A stretch of 10,906 nt of DNA from contig DEHT01000062.1 in NCBI GenBank assembly GCA_002352045.1, forward strand, positions 55,886-66,791, in the 5' to 3' direction. The position numbers and the translations under genes are program-made. Shown here in pieces: positions 1 to 5,261 of the stretch; position 1 is the first letter of the stretch, and each line of letters starts with the position of its first letter. Below the pieces are notes generated by a model. It was not told where the DNA came from. It made no database searches and saw only the letters and a program-made list of their open reading frames with translations. The DNA comes from Chitinophagaceae bacterium UBA2793 (GTDB lineage Bacteria; Bacteroidota; Bacteroidia; Chitinophagales; Chitinophagaceae).

Positions 1-525
1 CAGTTGCAAAAAACATTGCAAAGCAATGAAGCAAAAGGAAGGCACAGCTTATTGATTGGCGTTACTTATGCTTTACTCGATTTTGCAGAGCAATTTTTCA
101 TGCCATTAAAACACACAACCATTATGGAAACCGGAGGTATGAAAGGCCGTCGGGAAGAATTAACCCGGGCAGAAGTACACAACATTCTAAAGCAAAGTTT
201 TGGTTTAAGCCAAATACATTCAGAATACGGGATGACCGAATTGCTTTCGCAGGCTTATTCAAAAAATAATGGCATCTTTTATCCTTCCAATACCATGAAA
301 GTTTTAATTAGGGCAGAAGACGACCCTTTTGATGTGAACAACCATTTGCCAGAAAAGAAAAGTTTTAGAACCGGTGCCATTAATATTATTGACCTTGCCA
401 ATTTATATAGTTGTGCTTTTATTGCAACGGATGATATGGCTAAATTATATGCAGACGGGAGTTTTGAAGTATTAGGCAGGCTCGACAATAGTGATATTAG
501 AGGTTGTAGTTTGATGGCCTTATAA
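1..525 (+). CDS. LuxE-like acyl-protein synthetase / acyltransferase, 5' truncated by window
   Basis: The reading frame is already open at base 1 (CAG codon) and ends with TAA at 523-525, so only the last ~175 residues are present. A whole family member is about 320-330 aa. Visible conserved blocks are METGGMKGRREELTR, SEYGMTELLSQAYS and the C-terminal GRLDNSDIRGCSLM, which are characteristic of the LuxE/PaaK branch of adenylate-forming enzymes as found in many Bacteroidota. LuxE in luminous bacteria activates a fatty acid with ATP as acyl-AMP and passes it to a cysteine. The Bacteroidota relatives are not in lux operons and their acyl substrate is unknown to me. The protein is probably cytoplasmic. 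The TTG at 4 is an internal codon, not a start. The stop codon overlaps the stop of the convergent gene (520-2085). Family call is firm; substrate is not. Confidence 0.85.
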   Translation, partial: QLQKTLQSNEAKGRHSLLIGVTYALLDFAEQFFMPLKHTTIMETGGMKGRREELTRAEVHNILKQSFGLSQIHSEYGMTELLSQAYSKNNGIFYPSNTMKVLIRAEDDPFDVNNHLPEKKSFRTGAINIIDLANLYSCAFIATDDMAKLYADGSFEVLGRLDNSDIRGCSLMAL

Positions 526-2085
526 TGTACCGTAAGCAATACGGCGGTTGCTTGCTAAATATTTTTCTCTAATTACCTGGTTCATTGGTTTACTGTATAA
601 TTTGCTTTCTACCCAGCTAACAATATCTAAATAAGAAAATGCCCTGGTGGCATATCGGTCTTTTTCGTATTGCTTAATGATGTTTAAAAACTTTTCCAGC
701 TCAGGCTTTATTTCTGAACGGGGCAAGCTAAAAGATTTTCTTAAAAATTTTAATATTTCTTCTTCAATCACATTGAGGTTTTTCATTTTGGCCATAAATC
801 TAAATACCGATTTTGTAAGGCTATCAATGATATCATCATTCCCCAGTTCGTAATGTGCCAATAAATGAACCAGGCGGGCATAACATTGAAGATCGCTTCG
901 TAGGTTAACCTGGTCGTTAATAATTTTTCTTAAGTAATCAATGCAGGTTGAATAGTTGCCGGCACCAAAATGGAGGGTTGCAATTTTATAATTCAAAACC
1001 AATACCCTGTGGCTATCAATAAACAAGCTATACTCTTTTAGTTTTTCTTCAATAGAGGGTGCAATTACAAGCCCAGCACTAAAATTGCCTACAATCATTT
1101 CAAGATTTAAGCGTGCACTGTTTAAATAAACAAAAGTGTGAATGCGATGTGTATCGTGGCGGTTGGCTATATCGGTTTCCGAAAAAAGTTCAAACTGTTT
1201 GAGGGTTTTGGCAAACTGCTGGTAGTTTCGTAAATCAAAATGAGCATTCAATAAATTATGTATCCCTTTTACATAATGAGCAGTTTCTACCTGCAGCATG
1301 CTTGGGTTTGCATGAAAAAGATCAACCCATTTTTGAGTATAGCGGTAATACATTAAAAAATCCTGGCGAATAAAGCCGAGCCAGCAGTAGCTTTGATAGA
1401 GATACATCTGCTCGTAAAAACCGGTTTGTTCAAATGCGCCAATGGGTAAATTATCCTGAAAGAATTTATCAATATGCTTTTGATCGTCTTTGTCTCTTGC
1501 GTGGCCATTTTGCACATACCAGCTATATAATTTTAAAGCCAGGTTAGAAAGACGGGTTATCATTCGGCGTCGAATGTTTACATCAAGTGCTTCTTCGGCC
1601 AGTGTTTCCGCTCGATTTTGAATGCTTCGGGTAATGTGCAGACTTTCAATTTTTTTCTCCATTGATATCACTTGCATTAAAAGTGAATCCTGGTTATGTG
1701 CTTTGGCTAAGTCTTTTGCCTTTTCTAAAATTTTTAAACTTTGTAAATGCAGGCCTTTGTTATACAAAATTTTTGCATAGTCCAACTGCTCGTGCAATTG
1801 CATATCTATACTTTCGGTACTTTTTAAAACCCTAAGGCTAGCCAGTATTTGCTTATACAAATGCGCCTTAGCATTGGAAAGCTGTTGCCTTTTAATGGAG
1901 GATACCTTCTTTAGTAAAACGGTTTCGTCGTATTCATCCAAATGATCAATAGCATCAAACAATTCTACCGTTTTTAAATCCTGGTTACTTGAATTACGTT
2001 TGATATAAAGTTTAAAATTTCTTTTCTCCGACTTTTGAAGGGATCGAATCAATTGAAAAACTATGTCGGTAGAACGGTTGGCCAT
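520..2085 (-). CDS. conserved hypothetical protein with alpha-helical (TPR-like) repeats, 521 aa
   Basis: The ORF of 521 codons is complete, starts at ATG (2085) with MANRSTDIVFQLIRSLQKSEKRNF and has no better internal start. I do not recognise a named family. The protein has no signal peptide and no membrane segment, and is rich in Leu, Lys, Tyr and helical pairs of the TPR/SEL type (for example YAKILYNKGLHLQSLKILEKA near residue 105 and IATLHFGAGNYSTCIDYLRKI near residue 370). That suggests a long superhelical scaffold, possibly for protein binding. The basic N-terminus (SLQKSEKRNFKLYIKRN) is conspicuous. It is convergent with the LuxE-like gene, sharing the TTATAA stop palindrome, and its 5' side faces the candidate small-RNA region. 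No TAnnTTTG box was found on this strand within ~150 bp upstream, so its promoter is unresolved. Cytoplasmic location is an inference from the lack of export signals. Confidence 0.85.
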   Translation of the reverse strand: MANRSTDIVFQLIRSLQKSEKRNFKLYIKRNSSNQDLKTVELFDAIDHLDEYDETVLLKKVSSIKRQQLSNAKAHLYKQILASLRVLKSTESIDMQLHEQLDYAKILYNKGLHLQSLKILEKAKDLAKAHNQDSLLMQVISMEKKIESLHITRSIQNRAETLAEEALDVNIRRRMITRLSNLALKLYSWYVQNGHARDKDDQKHIDKFFQDNLPIGAFEQTGFYEQMYLYQSYCWLGFIRQDFLMYYRYTQKWVDLFHANPSMLQVETAHYVKGIHNLLNAHFDLRNYQQFAKTLKQFELFSETDIANRHDTHRIHTFVYLNSARLNLEMIVGNFSAGLVIAPSIEEKLKEYSLFIDSHRVLVLNYKIATLHFGAGNYSTCIDYLRKIINDQVNLRSDLQCYARLVHLLAHYELGNDDIIDSLTKSVFRFMAKMKNLNVIEEEILKFLRKSFSLPRSEIKPELEKFLNIIKQYEKDRYATRAFSYLDIVSWVESKLYSKPMNQVIREKYLASNRRIAYGTL

Positions 2086-2175
2086 CGTATATTAAATCCA
2101 CTATAAACCACTGTGGACAAGGGTTTCAAATTACAAGCCTGTACTTTAGCATCCGAAAAACTTAATAAAGTTGAT

Positions 2176-2206
2176 TTTGGCTCCAGTAAAGCTGCATGTA
2201 AATTTG
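2176..2206 (+). promoter_or_regulatory. Bacteroidota-type promoter for candidate small RNA 1
   Basis: TTTG at 2176-2179 and TAAATTTG at 2199-2206 are a perfect match to the Bacteroidota primary-sigma pattern (-33 TTTG, -7 TAnnTTTG) with a 19-bp spacer. The same boxes and spacer occur in front of the tRNA-Lys gene in this window. The predicted start is near 2212. No protein gene on this strand follows within a sensible distance, but a terminator does at 2362-2395. Confidence 0.55.
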
Positions 2207-2235
2207 TATTCAAATAAGCACTAAGGCTTACAAAC

Positions 2236-2276
2236 GGCAGGCAATCGAAAAAGCTGGCAAGCATAAGAAAAGGCCG
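2236..2276 (+). repeat. two tandem copies of a ~20-bp motif, GGCARGCAATCGAAAARGC
   Basis: Copy A (2236-2254, GGCAGGCAATCGAAAAAGC) and copy B (2256-2276, starting GGCAAGCATAAGAAAAGGC) are 20 bp apart. A matches the copies at 2345 and 2676 in 17 of 19 positions and B in 18 of 21. A fifth, more diverged copy is at 2602-2622. Confidence 0.6.
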
Positions 2277-2333
2277 TTATAATCGAGGCAGCAAGTTAAG
2301 GGAGGTTTATGATACCAACAAAAGAATTTTAAG

Positions 2334-2394
2334 ATTTTACATATGGCAAGCAATCGAAAAGGCCGCTCTGTTTCTACAGAGGGGCTATTTTTTT
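2334..2394 (+). repeat. 61-bp direct repeat, copy 1
   Basis: This block is identical to 2665-2725 except for T/C at 2375/2706, with an offset of 331 bp. It runs from ATTTTACATATGGCAAGC through the terminator hairpin into the T-tract. The neighbouring sequence is only weakly similar, so the 3' block has been kept much more strictly than the rest of the unit. Confidence 0.95.
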
Positions 2395-2395
2395 T
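2362..2395 (+). terminator. intrinsic terminator of candidate small RNA 1
   Basis: The stem is GCC-G-CTCTG (2362-2370) with CAGAG-G-GGC (2377-2385), one internal G/G mismatch and a 6-nt loop TTTCTA. It is followed by TA and eight T residues (2388-2395). The outer AAAA...TTTT would extend the stem, so it could also work weakly on the minus strand. Confidence 0.7.
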
Positions 2396-2563
2396 ATGGT
2401 TATTATAACCCGCTCTCTATTTTTTTGATTACTATTTTTTGCTTGGGCATCGTAAGCAAATTCCTCCAAACCCCTTTATTAACAAGCATTTAAAAAATTT
2501 ATCAACAAGTTGTCCGTTGGAAAAATACATTTAATTTGATTTTAATACGGCAAAATTGCATAC
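2396..2563. other. AT-rich spacer between the two small-RNA units
   Basis: I see no protein gene here. The clearest structure is a perfect 7-bp inverted repeat, TTTGCTT (2438-2444) and AAGCAAA (2454-2460), around a 9-nt loop. It lacks a clear T-tail on the plus strand, so it may be an operator or a weak minus-strand terminator. Runs of T and A are frequent. Confidence 0.4.
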
Positions 2564-2571
2564 TATATTCG
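2535..2571 (+). promoter_or_regulatory. weak promoter-like sequence for candidate small RNA 2
   Basis: TATATTCG (2564-2571) differs from TAnnTTTG at one position. It lies 31 bp before motif copy E, just as the TAAATTTG box lies 30 bp before motif copy A in unit 1. TTTG at 2535-2538 is 25 bp upstream, longer than the usual 19-21. Both units also share TTGATTTT (2171-2178 and 2536-2543) and a GCAT just before the box. Confidence 0.3.
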
Positions 2572-2664
2572 TTTTAGAAAGCAGTTCAATAGAAAAATGC
2601 TGGCAGGCAAAGTAAAAAGAGCTGAAAGATGAGTTTGAAAAGTGAAGATTAAAATACTATAAGA

Positions 2665-2725
2665 ATTTTACATATGGCAAGCAATCGAAAAGGCCGCTCT
2701 GTTTCCACAGAGGGGCTATTTTTTT
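2665..2725 (+). repeat. 61-bp direct repeat, copy 2
   Basis: This is the second copy of 2334-2394, with one mismatch (C at 2706). It ends 3 bp before the stop codon of the convergent oxidoreductase gene. Confidence 0.95.
2693..2725. terminator. intrinsic terminator shared by small RNA 2 and the oxidoreductase gene
   Basis: The stem is GCC-G-CTCTG (2693-2701) with CAGAG-G-GGC (2708-2716), the loop is TTTCCA, and seven T residues follow (2719-2725) on the plus strand. On the minus strand it lies directly behind the TAA of the oxidoreductase and is followed by CCTTTTCG, so it probably serves both converging transcripts. Confidence 0.65.
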
Positions 2726-2728
2726 GGT

Positions 2729-3772
2729 TTAACTCAATGGTATTATTTTTCCACTTTCATTACTTTTAATTACTGCATCAATAATTTTCATCACTAATAA
2801 TCCATCATAAGCCGAAACCGGTTCAGGCTTTTGATCTCTTATTGCCTTATAAACTCCATCAAACAATTCGGTATAATTGCCTTGCAATGTTGGCATTCTA
2901 TTTCTGATAATTTTTCCATTTACTTCAGTATGCAATATTCCCTGTAGCTGAGGGTTTTCCTCACCCCACTGTGGGCCAACCGGGCTTTTTCCAGTTTTTA
3001 AAACATCTTCCTGCACGTCTCCCCTATCTTTAAAAAAACTTCCGTTTCTTCCTTGCAAAACAAAAGCCGGCAATAATTCTCTGTTAAAAAAGCCGGCATG
3101 CAATCGTACACGTTTATCGTCATACATTAATAGTATATCTATATTATCATCTACCATAGAATTTTTTCTTAGCCTTCTACTATCGGCAAATAATGCCTTG
3201 GGATATCCAAATAAACAAATTGCCTGATCTATAATATGCGGACCTAAATCCATTAATATACCTGCTCCGGCATTGGTGGCTTCTTTCCAAAGTTTAGAGC
3301 TAAGAGCCGGATTATATCTATCAAACCTAATTTCAGCTTCTACAATTTGGCCCAGTAAACCATCATCCAATACTTTTTTTACTGTTTTAAAATCGCTATC
3401 CCATCGCCTGTTTTGAAAAACCGTCAATTGCAAATCCTTTTGTGTAGCCAGCTCAGCCAATGTAGCTGCTTCAGCAGCATTGGTAGTAAAAGCTTTTTCA
3501 ACCAAAATATGTTTGCCTGCCAGCAATGCTTTTTGGGCATACTCAAAATGAGTATGAACGGGTGTATTTACCACCACCAACTCTACATCATCATTAAGCA
3601 ACTCTTCCAATGAAGCATAACTTTTTAATAAAGGAAAATCTTGTTGAATTAATTTTTTGCTTCTTTCCCATGCGCCAGTAAGCTCAAACCTCTCATGAAT
3701 ACTTAGAAAAGGTGCATGAAAAACTTTACCCGACATTCCATAAGCCAATAAAGCTGTTCTAATTTTTTTCAT
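2729..3772 (-). CDS. Gfo/Idh/MocA family NAD(P)-dependent oxidoreductase, 347 aa
   Basis: The N-terminal Rossmann domain has the nucleotide-binding run AYGMSGKVFHAPFL (residues 10-23), typical of the YdgJ/YvaA(IolW)-like branch. The catalytic-lysine motif is E92-K93-A94, where most members have EKP. The second domain carries D175-LGPH-179, with the Asp and His of the family's active site. Length fits the family (~340-350 aa). The open frame extends to 3823, but the ATG at 3772 (MKKIRTALLAYG) puts the Rossmann strand at the normal distance from the N-terminus; ATG 3787 is the alternative. Known relatives oxidise or reduce sugars and inositols; the substrate here cannot be read from the sequence. 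It is cytoplasmic and transcribed alone, ending at the shared terminator 2693-2725. Confidence 0.9.
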   Translation of the reverse strand: MKKIRTALLAYGMSGKVFHAPFLSIHERFELTGAWERSKKLIQQDFPLLKSYASLEELLNDDVELVVVNTPVHTHFEYAQKALLAGKHILVEKAFTTNAAEAATLAELATQKDLQLTVFQNRRWDSDFKTVKKVLDDGLLGQIVEAEIRFDRYNPALSSKLWKEATNAGAGILMDLGPHIIDQAICLFGYPKALFADSRRLRKNSMVDDNIDILLMYDDKRVRLHAGFFNRELLPAFVLQGRNGSFFKDRGDVQEDVLKTGKSPVGPQWGEENPQLQGILHTEVNGKIIRNRMPTLQGNYTELFDGVYKAIRDQKPEPVSAYDGLLVMKIIDAVIKSNESGKIIPLS

Positions 3773-3867
3773 GTTACTGATTTTCATTTTAGCTAAGTTA
3801 ACTAAGGCCAAATGTTGTTTCACTCATAGTGCTGATTTTTATTCAATATGGTACCTCAGCATTTTAC

Positions 3868-3899
3868 TTTTGAAAAAAATTAAAATTTTTTTTTCAAAA
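3868..3899. repeat. A/T-tract inverted repeat upstream of the tRNA promoter
   Basis: TTTTG-A7-TT (3868-3881) faces AA-T9-CAAAA (3884-3899), giving an almost perfect dyad of A and T tracts. It ends 3 bp before the -33 box of the tRNA-Lys gene. It may act as a curved or UP-like element, or belong to the divergent oxidoreductase promoter region. Confidence 0.5.
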
Positions 3900-3901
3900 A
3901 A

Positions 3902-3932
3902 TTTGCTGCGAAAAGTTTTTGCCTTATTTTTG
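3902..3932 (+). promoter_or_regulatory. promoter of tRNA-Lys
   Basis: TTTG (3902-3905), a 19-bp spacer and TATTTTTG (3925-3932) match the Bacteroidota promoter pattern exactly. The predicted start is near 3938, giving a ~30-nt leader that contains a small hairpin ACTC-AAAA-GAGT (3953-3964). Confidence 0.7.
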
Positions 3933-3967
3933 CACTCCCTTCAAAAAAGGGTACTCAAAAGAGTGTT

Positions 3968-4040
3968 GATTCCGTAGCTCAGTTGGTAGAGCAATACACT
4001 TTTAATGTATGGGCCCTGGGTTCGAGTCCCAGCGGGATCA
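3968..4040 (+). tRNA. tRNA-Lys, anticodon TTT
   Basis: The cloverleaf is complete at 73 nt. The acceptor GATTCCG (3968-3974) pairs with CGGGATC and one T/G wobble, with discriminator A at 4040. The D arm is GCTC...GAGC, the anticodon stem is ATACA (3994-3998) with TGTAT (4006-4010), the loop is CTTTTAA with anticodon TTT at 4001-4003, and the T arm is CTGGG-TTCGAGT-CCCAG. CCA is not encoded (CTA follows), so it must be added after transcription. It reads AAA and AAG lysine codons. It is a single-gene transcription unit. Confidence 0.97.
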
Positions 4041-4042
4041 CT

Positions 4043-4078
4043 AAAAACCCTGAATAATCTTCAGGGTTTTTCTTTTTT
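4043..4078 (+). terminator. intrinsic terminator after tRNA-Lys
   Basis: There is a perfect 12-bp stem, AAAAACCCTGAA (4043-4054) with TTCAGGGTTTTT (4060-4071), a 5-nt loop TAATC, then TCTTTTTT. It begins 3 bp after the tRNA. Confidence 0.9.
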
Positions 4079-4082
4079 CTAT

Positions 4083-4362
4083 ATGCCATATTGTTACATC
4101 TTATTTTCCAAAAAATTAAACAAGTATTATGTTGGAGCTTGTACTGATTTGGATCGTCGCCTTTATGAACACAATATTGGCCACTCTATTTTACCTCTAC
4201 CGGTATTCCATGTACACTGTAGGATTAAGAATTTTTCGAAAATTTACAGATGCAAAAGAAAACGAGCTCAAATTTAATAGAACCATTCTAAGAAATGCGA
4301 AACATTTGCTCTGTTACCCATTTCACAATACTCCATATAGTTCAAACCTTCAATTTATATAA
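4083..4362 (+). pseudogene. GIY-YIG endonuclease family pseudogene
   Basis: ATG 4083 opens a frame with the N-terminal half of a GIY-YIG domain: CYILFSKKLNKYYVGACTDL followed by DRRLYEHNIGHS, including the GIY-like and YIG-like strands and the conserved Arg. After codon TCT (4185-4187) the homology moves to another frame, FTSTGIP (4190-4210), consistent with loss of one base. There the usual Trp is Cys and two stops (TAG 4220, TAA 4226) interrupt before EFFE. After 4240 it moves again, by another lost base, into FTDAKENELK (4243-4272). An intact Bacteroidota member would be ~80-100 aa with an acidic catalytic residue in the distal half. The last part (to the stop at 4362) has no recognisable match. 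The location right behind a tRNA terminator is common for this family in Bacteroidota. No promoter of its own is evident. Confidence 0.8.
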
Positions 4363-4401
4363 AAACAACCCTAAAAGTTTTTACCAGCAGAATAATGCAC
4401 T

Positions 4402-4409
4402 TATTTTTG
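4402..4409 (+). promoter_or_regulatory. -7 promoter element of the SDR operon
   Basis: TATTTTTG fits TAnnTTTG. The 19-bp upstream position has only TTTT (4379-4382) instead of TTTG, so the -33 box is weak. The predicted start is near 4415, leaving a leader of about 10 nt before the ATG at 4426. Confidence 0.5.
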
Positions 4410-4425
4410 TTAGAAATAATCTGTA

Positions 4426-5235
4426 ATGAGTAATTTCTTCCACAATAAAACTGTTGCCATAACCGGCGGTAGCGATGGTATAGGAAAAGCGCTCATAGAT
4501 ATACTGCTGCCCATGGGAGCTAAAGTAGCCACCTGTGCCCGTAACCAGGATAAACTCTATGACCTTCAGTTAAGACATTCTACCCGGCCTTTGCATTGCG
4601 TAGTTGCAGATGTAAGTATTTACAACGATTGTAAACTCTTTATCGATTCTACCATTAAACAATTTGGTGGCATTGATATATTAATTAATAATGCCGGCAT
4701 TTCAATGCGTAGTTTACTGAAAGATGCCGAACTGGATGTATTTAAAAAAATAATGGACATCAATTATTTTGGTACCGTTTATTGTACCAAACTTGCTTTG
4801 CCATCTATTATTGAAAGAAAAGGTACCATTGTAGGTGTATCATCTATTGCAGGTTACAGGGGTTTACCGGGCCGAAGCGGATACAGCGCCAGTAAATTTG
4901 CTTTGAATGGTTGGTTAGAAGCCATTAGAACAGAATTGATGGAAGACGATGTAAATGTAATGTGGGTTTGCCCCGGTTTTACTAAAAGCAATATTCGCAA
5001 TGCTGCATTAAATGGTCAATCGAAAGCGCAGGGAGAAAGCCCTTTAAACGAATCAATGTTAATGAGTGCACAAGAATGTGCAGAGCATATTCTAACTGCC
5101 ATTGAAAAAAAGAAAAGAACATTGGTACTTACTTTTAGAGGGAAGCAAACAGTTTTTATCAATAAATTTTTTCCGGCTTGGGCCGATAAACTAACCAGGA
5201 AATTTTTCTTTAAAAACGGGCAACTCGTTAAATAG
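4426..5235 (+). CDS. SDR family NAD(P)-dependent oxidoreductase, 269 aa
   Basis: This is a classical short-chain dehydrogenase. The cofactor motif is TGGSDGIG (residues 13-20), with NNAG at 88-91. The catalytic residues are N113, S140 (in VSSIAG), Y153 and K157 (YSASK), all present. Residues after the active site end in a basic, aromatic tail (FINKFFPAWADKLTRKFFFKNGQ) that could touch the membrane, as in DHRS7-like reductases; this is an inference. The substrate is unknown; sterol-, lipid- or acyl-type ketones are possible. It is the first gene of a probable operon with the DUF62-like and DUF2911 genes (gaps 26 and 30 bp). R39 after the second strand hints at NADP preference, but that is weak evidence. 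Confidence 0.92.
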   Translation: MSNFFHNKTVAITGGSDGIGKALIDILLPMGAKVATCARNQDKLYDLQLRHSTRPLHCVVADVSIYNDCKLFIDSTIKQFGGIDILINNAGISMRSLLKDAELDVFKKIMDINYFGTVYCTKLALPSIIERKGTIVGVSSIAGYRGLPGRSGYSASKFALNGWLEAIRTELMEDDVNVMWVCPGFTKSNIRNAALNGQSKAQGESPLNESMLMSAQECAEHILTAIEKKKRTLVLTFRGKQTVFINKFFPAWADKLTRKFFFKNGQLVK

Positions 5236-5261
5236 CCCATTAAATATTCTTTTAAATAAGC

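Larger units (their letters stand above)
2212..2395 (+). ncRNA. candidate small RNA 1 (upstream copy of a tandem pair)
   Basis: A transcript of about 184 nt is predicted from the promoter at 2176-2206 to the T-tract at 2388-2395. It contains a possible stem, AACGGC (2233-2238) with GCCGTT (2273-2278). That stem spans two tandem copies of a motif (2236-2254 and 2256-2276) that reappears at 2345-2364 directly before the terminator. Its last 61 bp (2334-2394) are repeated at 2665-2725 with one mismatch. The only ORFs inside are tiny: an 8-codon one at 2309-2332 (MIPTKEF), preceded by an AAGGGAGG, and one starting at 2343 that reads through the terminator. I did not recognise a known RNA family; a 6S-like rod is not evident. 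The boundaries are inferred from promoter and terminator only. Confidence 0.42.
2577..2725 (+). ncRNA. candidate small RNA 2 (downstream copy of a tandem pair)
   Basis: A transcript of about 150 nt is predicted from the TATATTCG box to the T-tract at 2719-2725. It aligns with unit 1 along its length: GAAAAATGCTGGCAGGCAAAG (from 2592) corresponds to GAAAAAGCTGGCAAGCATAAG (from 2247), and the last 61 bp are nearly identical. CAGTTC (2582-2587) can pair with GAGCTG (2619-2624), enclosing the motif as the stem does in unit 1, though the stem sequence is different. A tiny ORF of 8 codons (2629-2652, MSLKSED) is present but not related in sequence to the one in unit 1. The start of this RNA is uncertain. 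Confidence 0.38.

Noticed and set aside
2097..2117. TCCAC-N11-GTGGA inverted repeat just upstream of the 521-aa gene
   Set aside because: The arms are only 5 bp with a long spacer, which is easily expected by chance in this AT-rich stretch.
2061..2264. 67-codon open frame on the minus strand upstream of the 521-aa gene
   Set aside because: It overlaps the start of the well-supported gene by 25 bp in another frame, has no recognisable protein features, and its beginning is the reverse complement of the motif repeats.
2334..2725. The 61-bp direct repeats as ends of a small insertion or mobile element
   Set aside because: The repeats are direct, not inverted, there is no transposase, no target-site duplication was seen, and each copy includes a terminator that fits its own upstream unit better.
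3773..3823. 17-codon N-terminal extension of the oxidoreductase
   Set aside because: The Rossmann fold of the family begins within about five residues of the N-terminus, which fits ATG 3772.
4005..4082. Extension of the GIY-YIG frame upstream to an ATG within the tRNA
   Set aside because: That part is the tRNA and its terminator read as protein; the domain starts naturally at ATG 4083.
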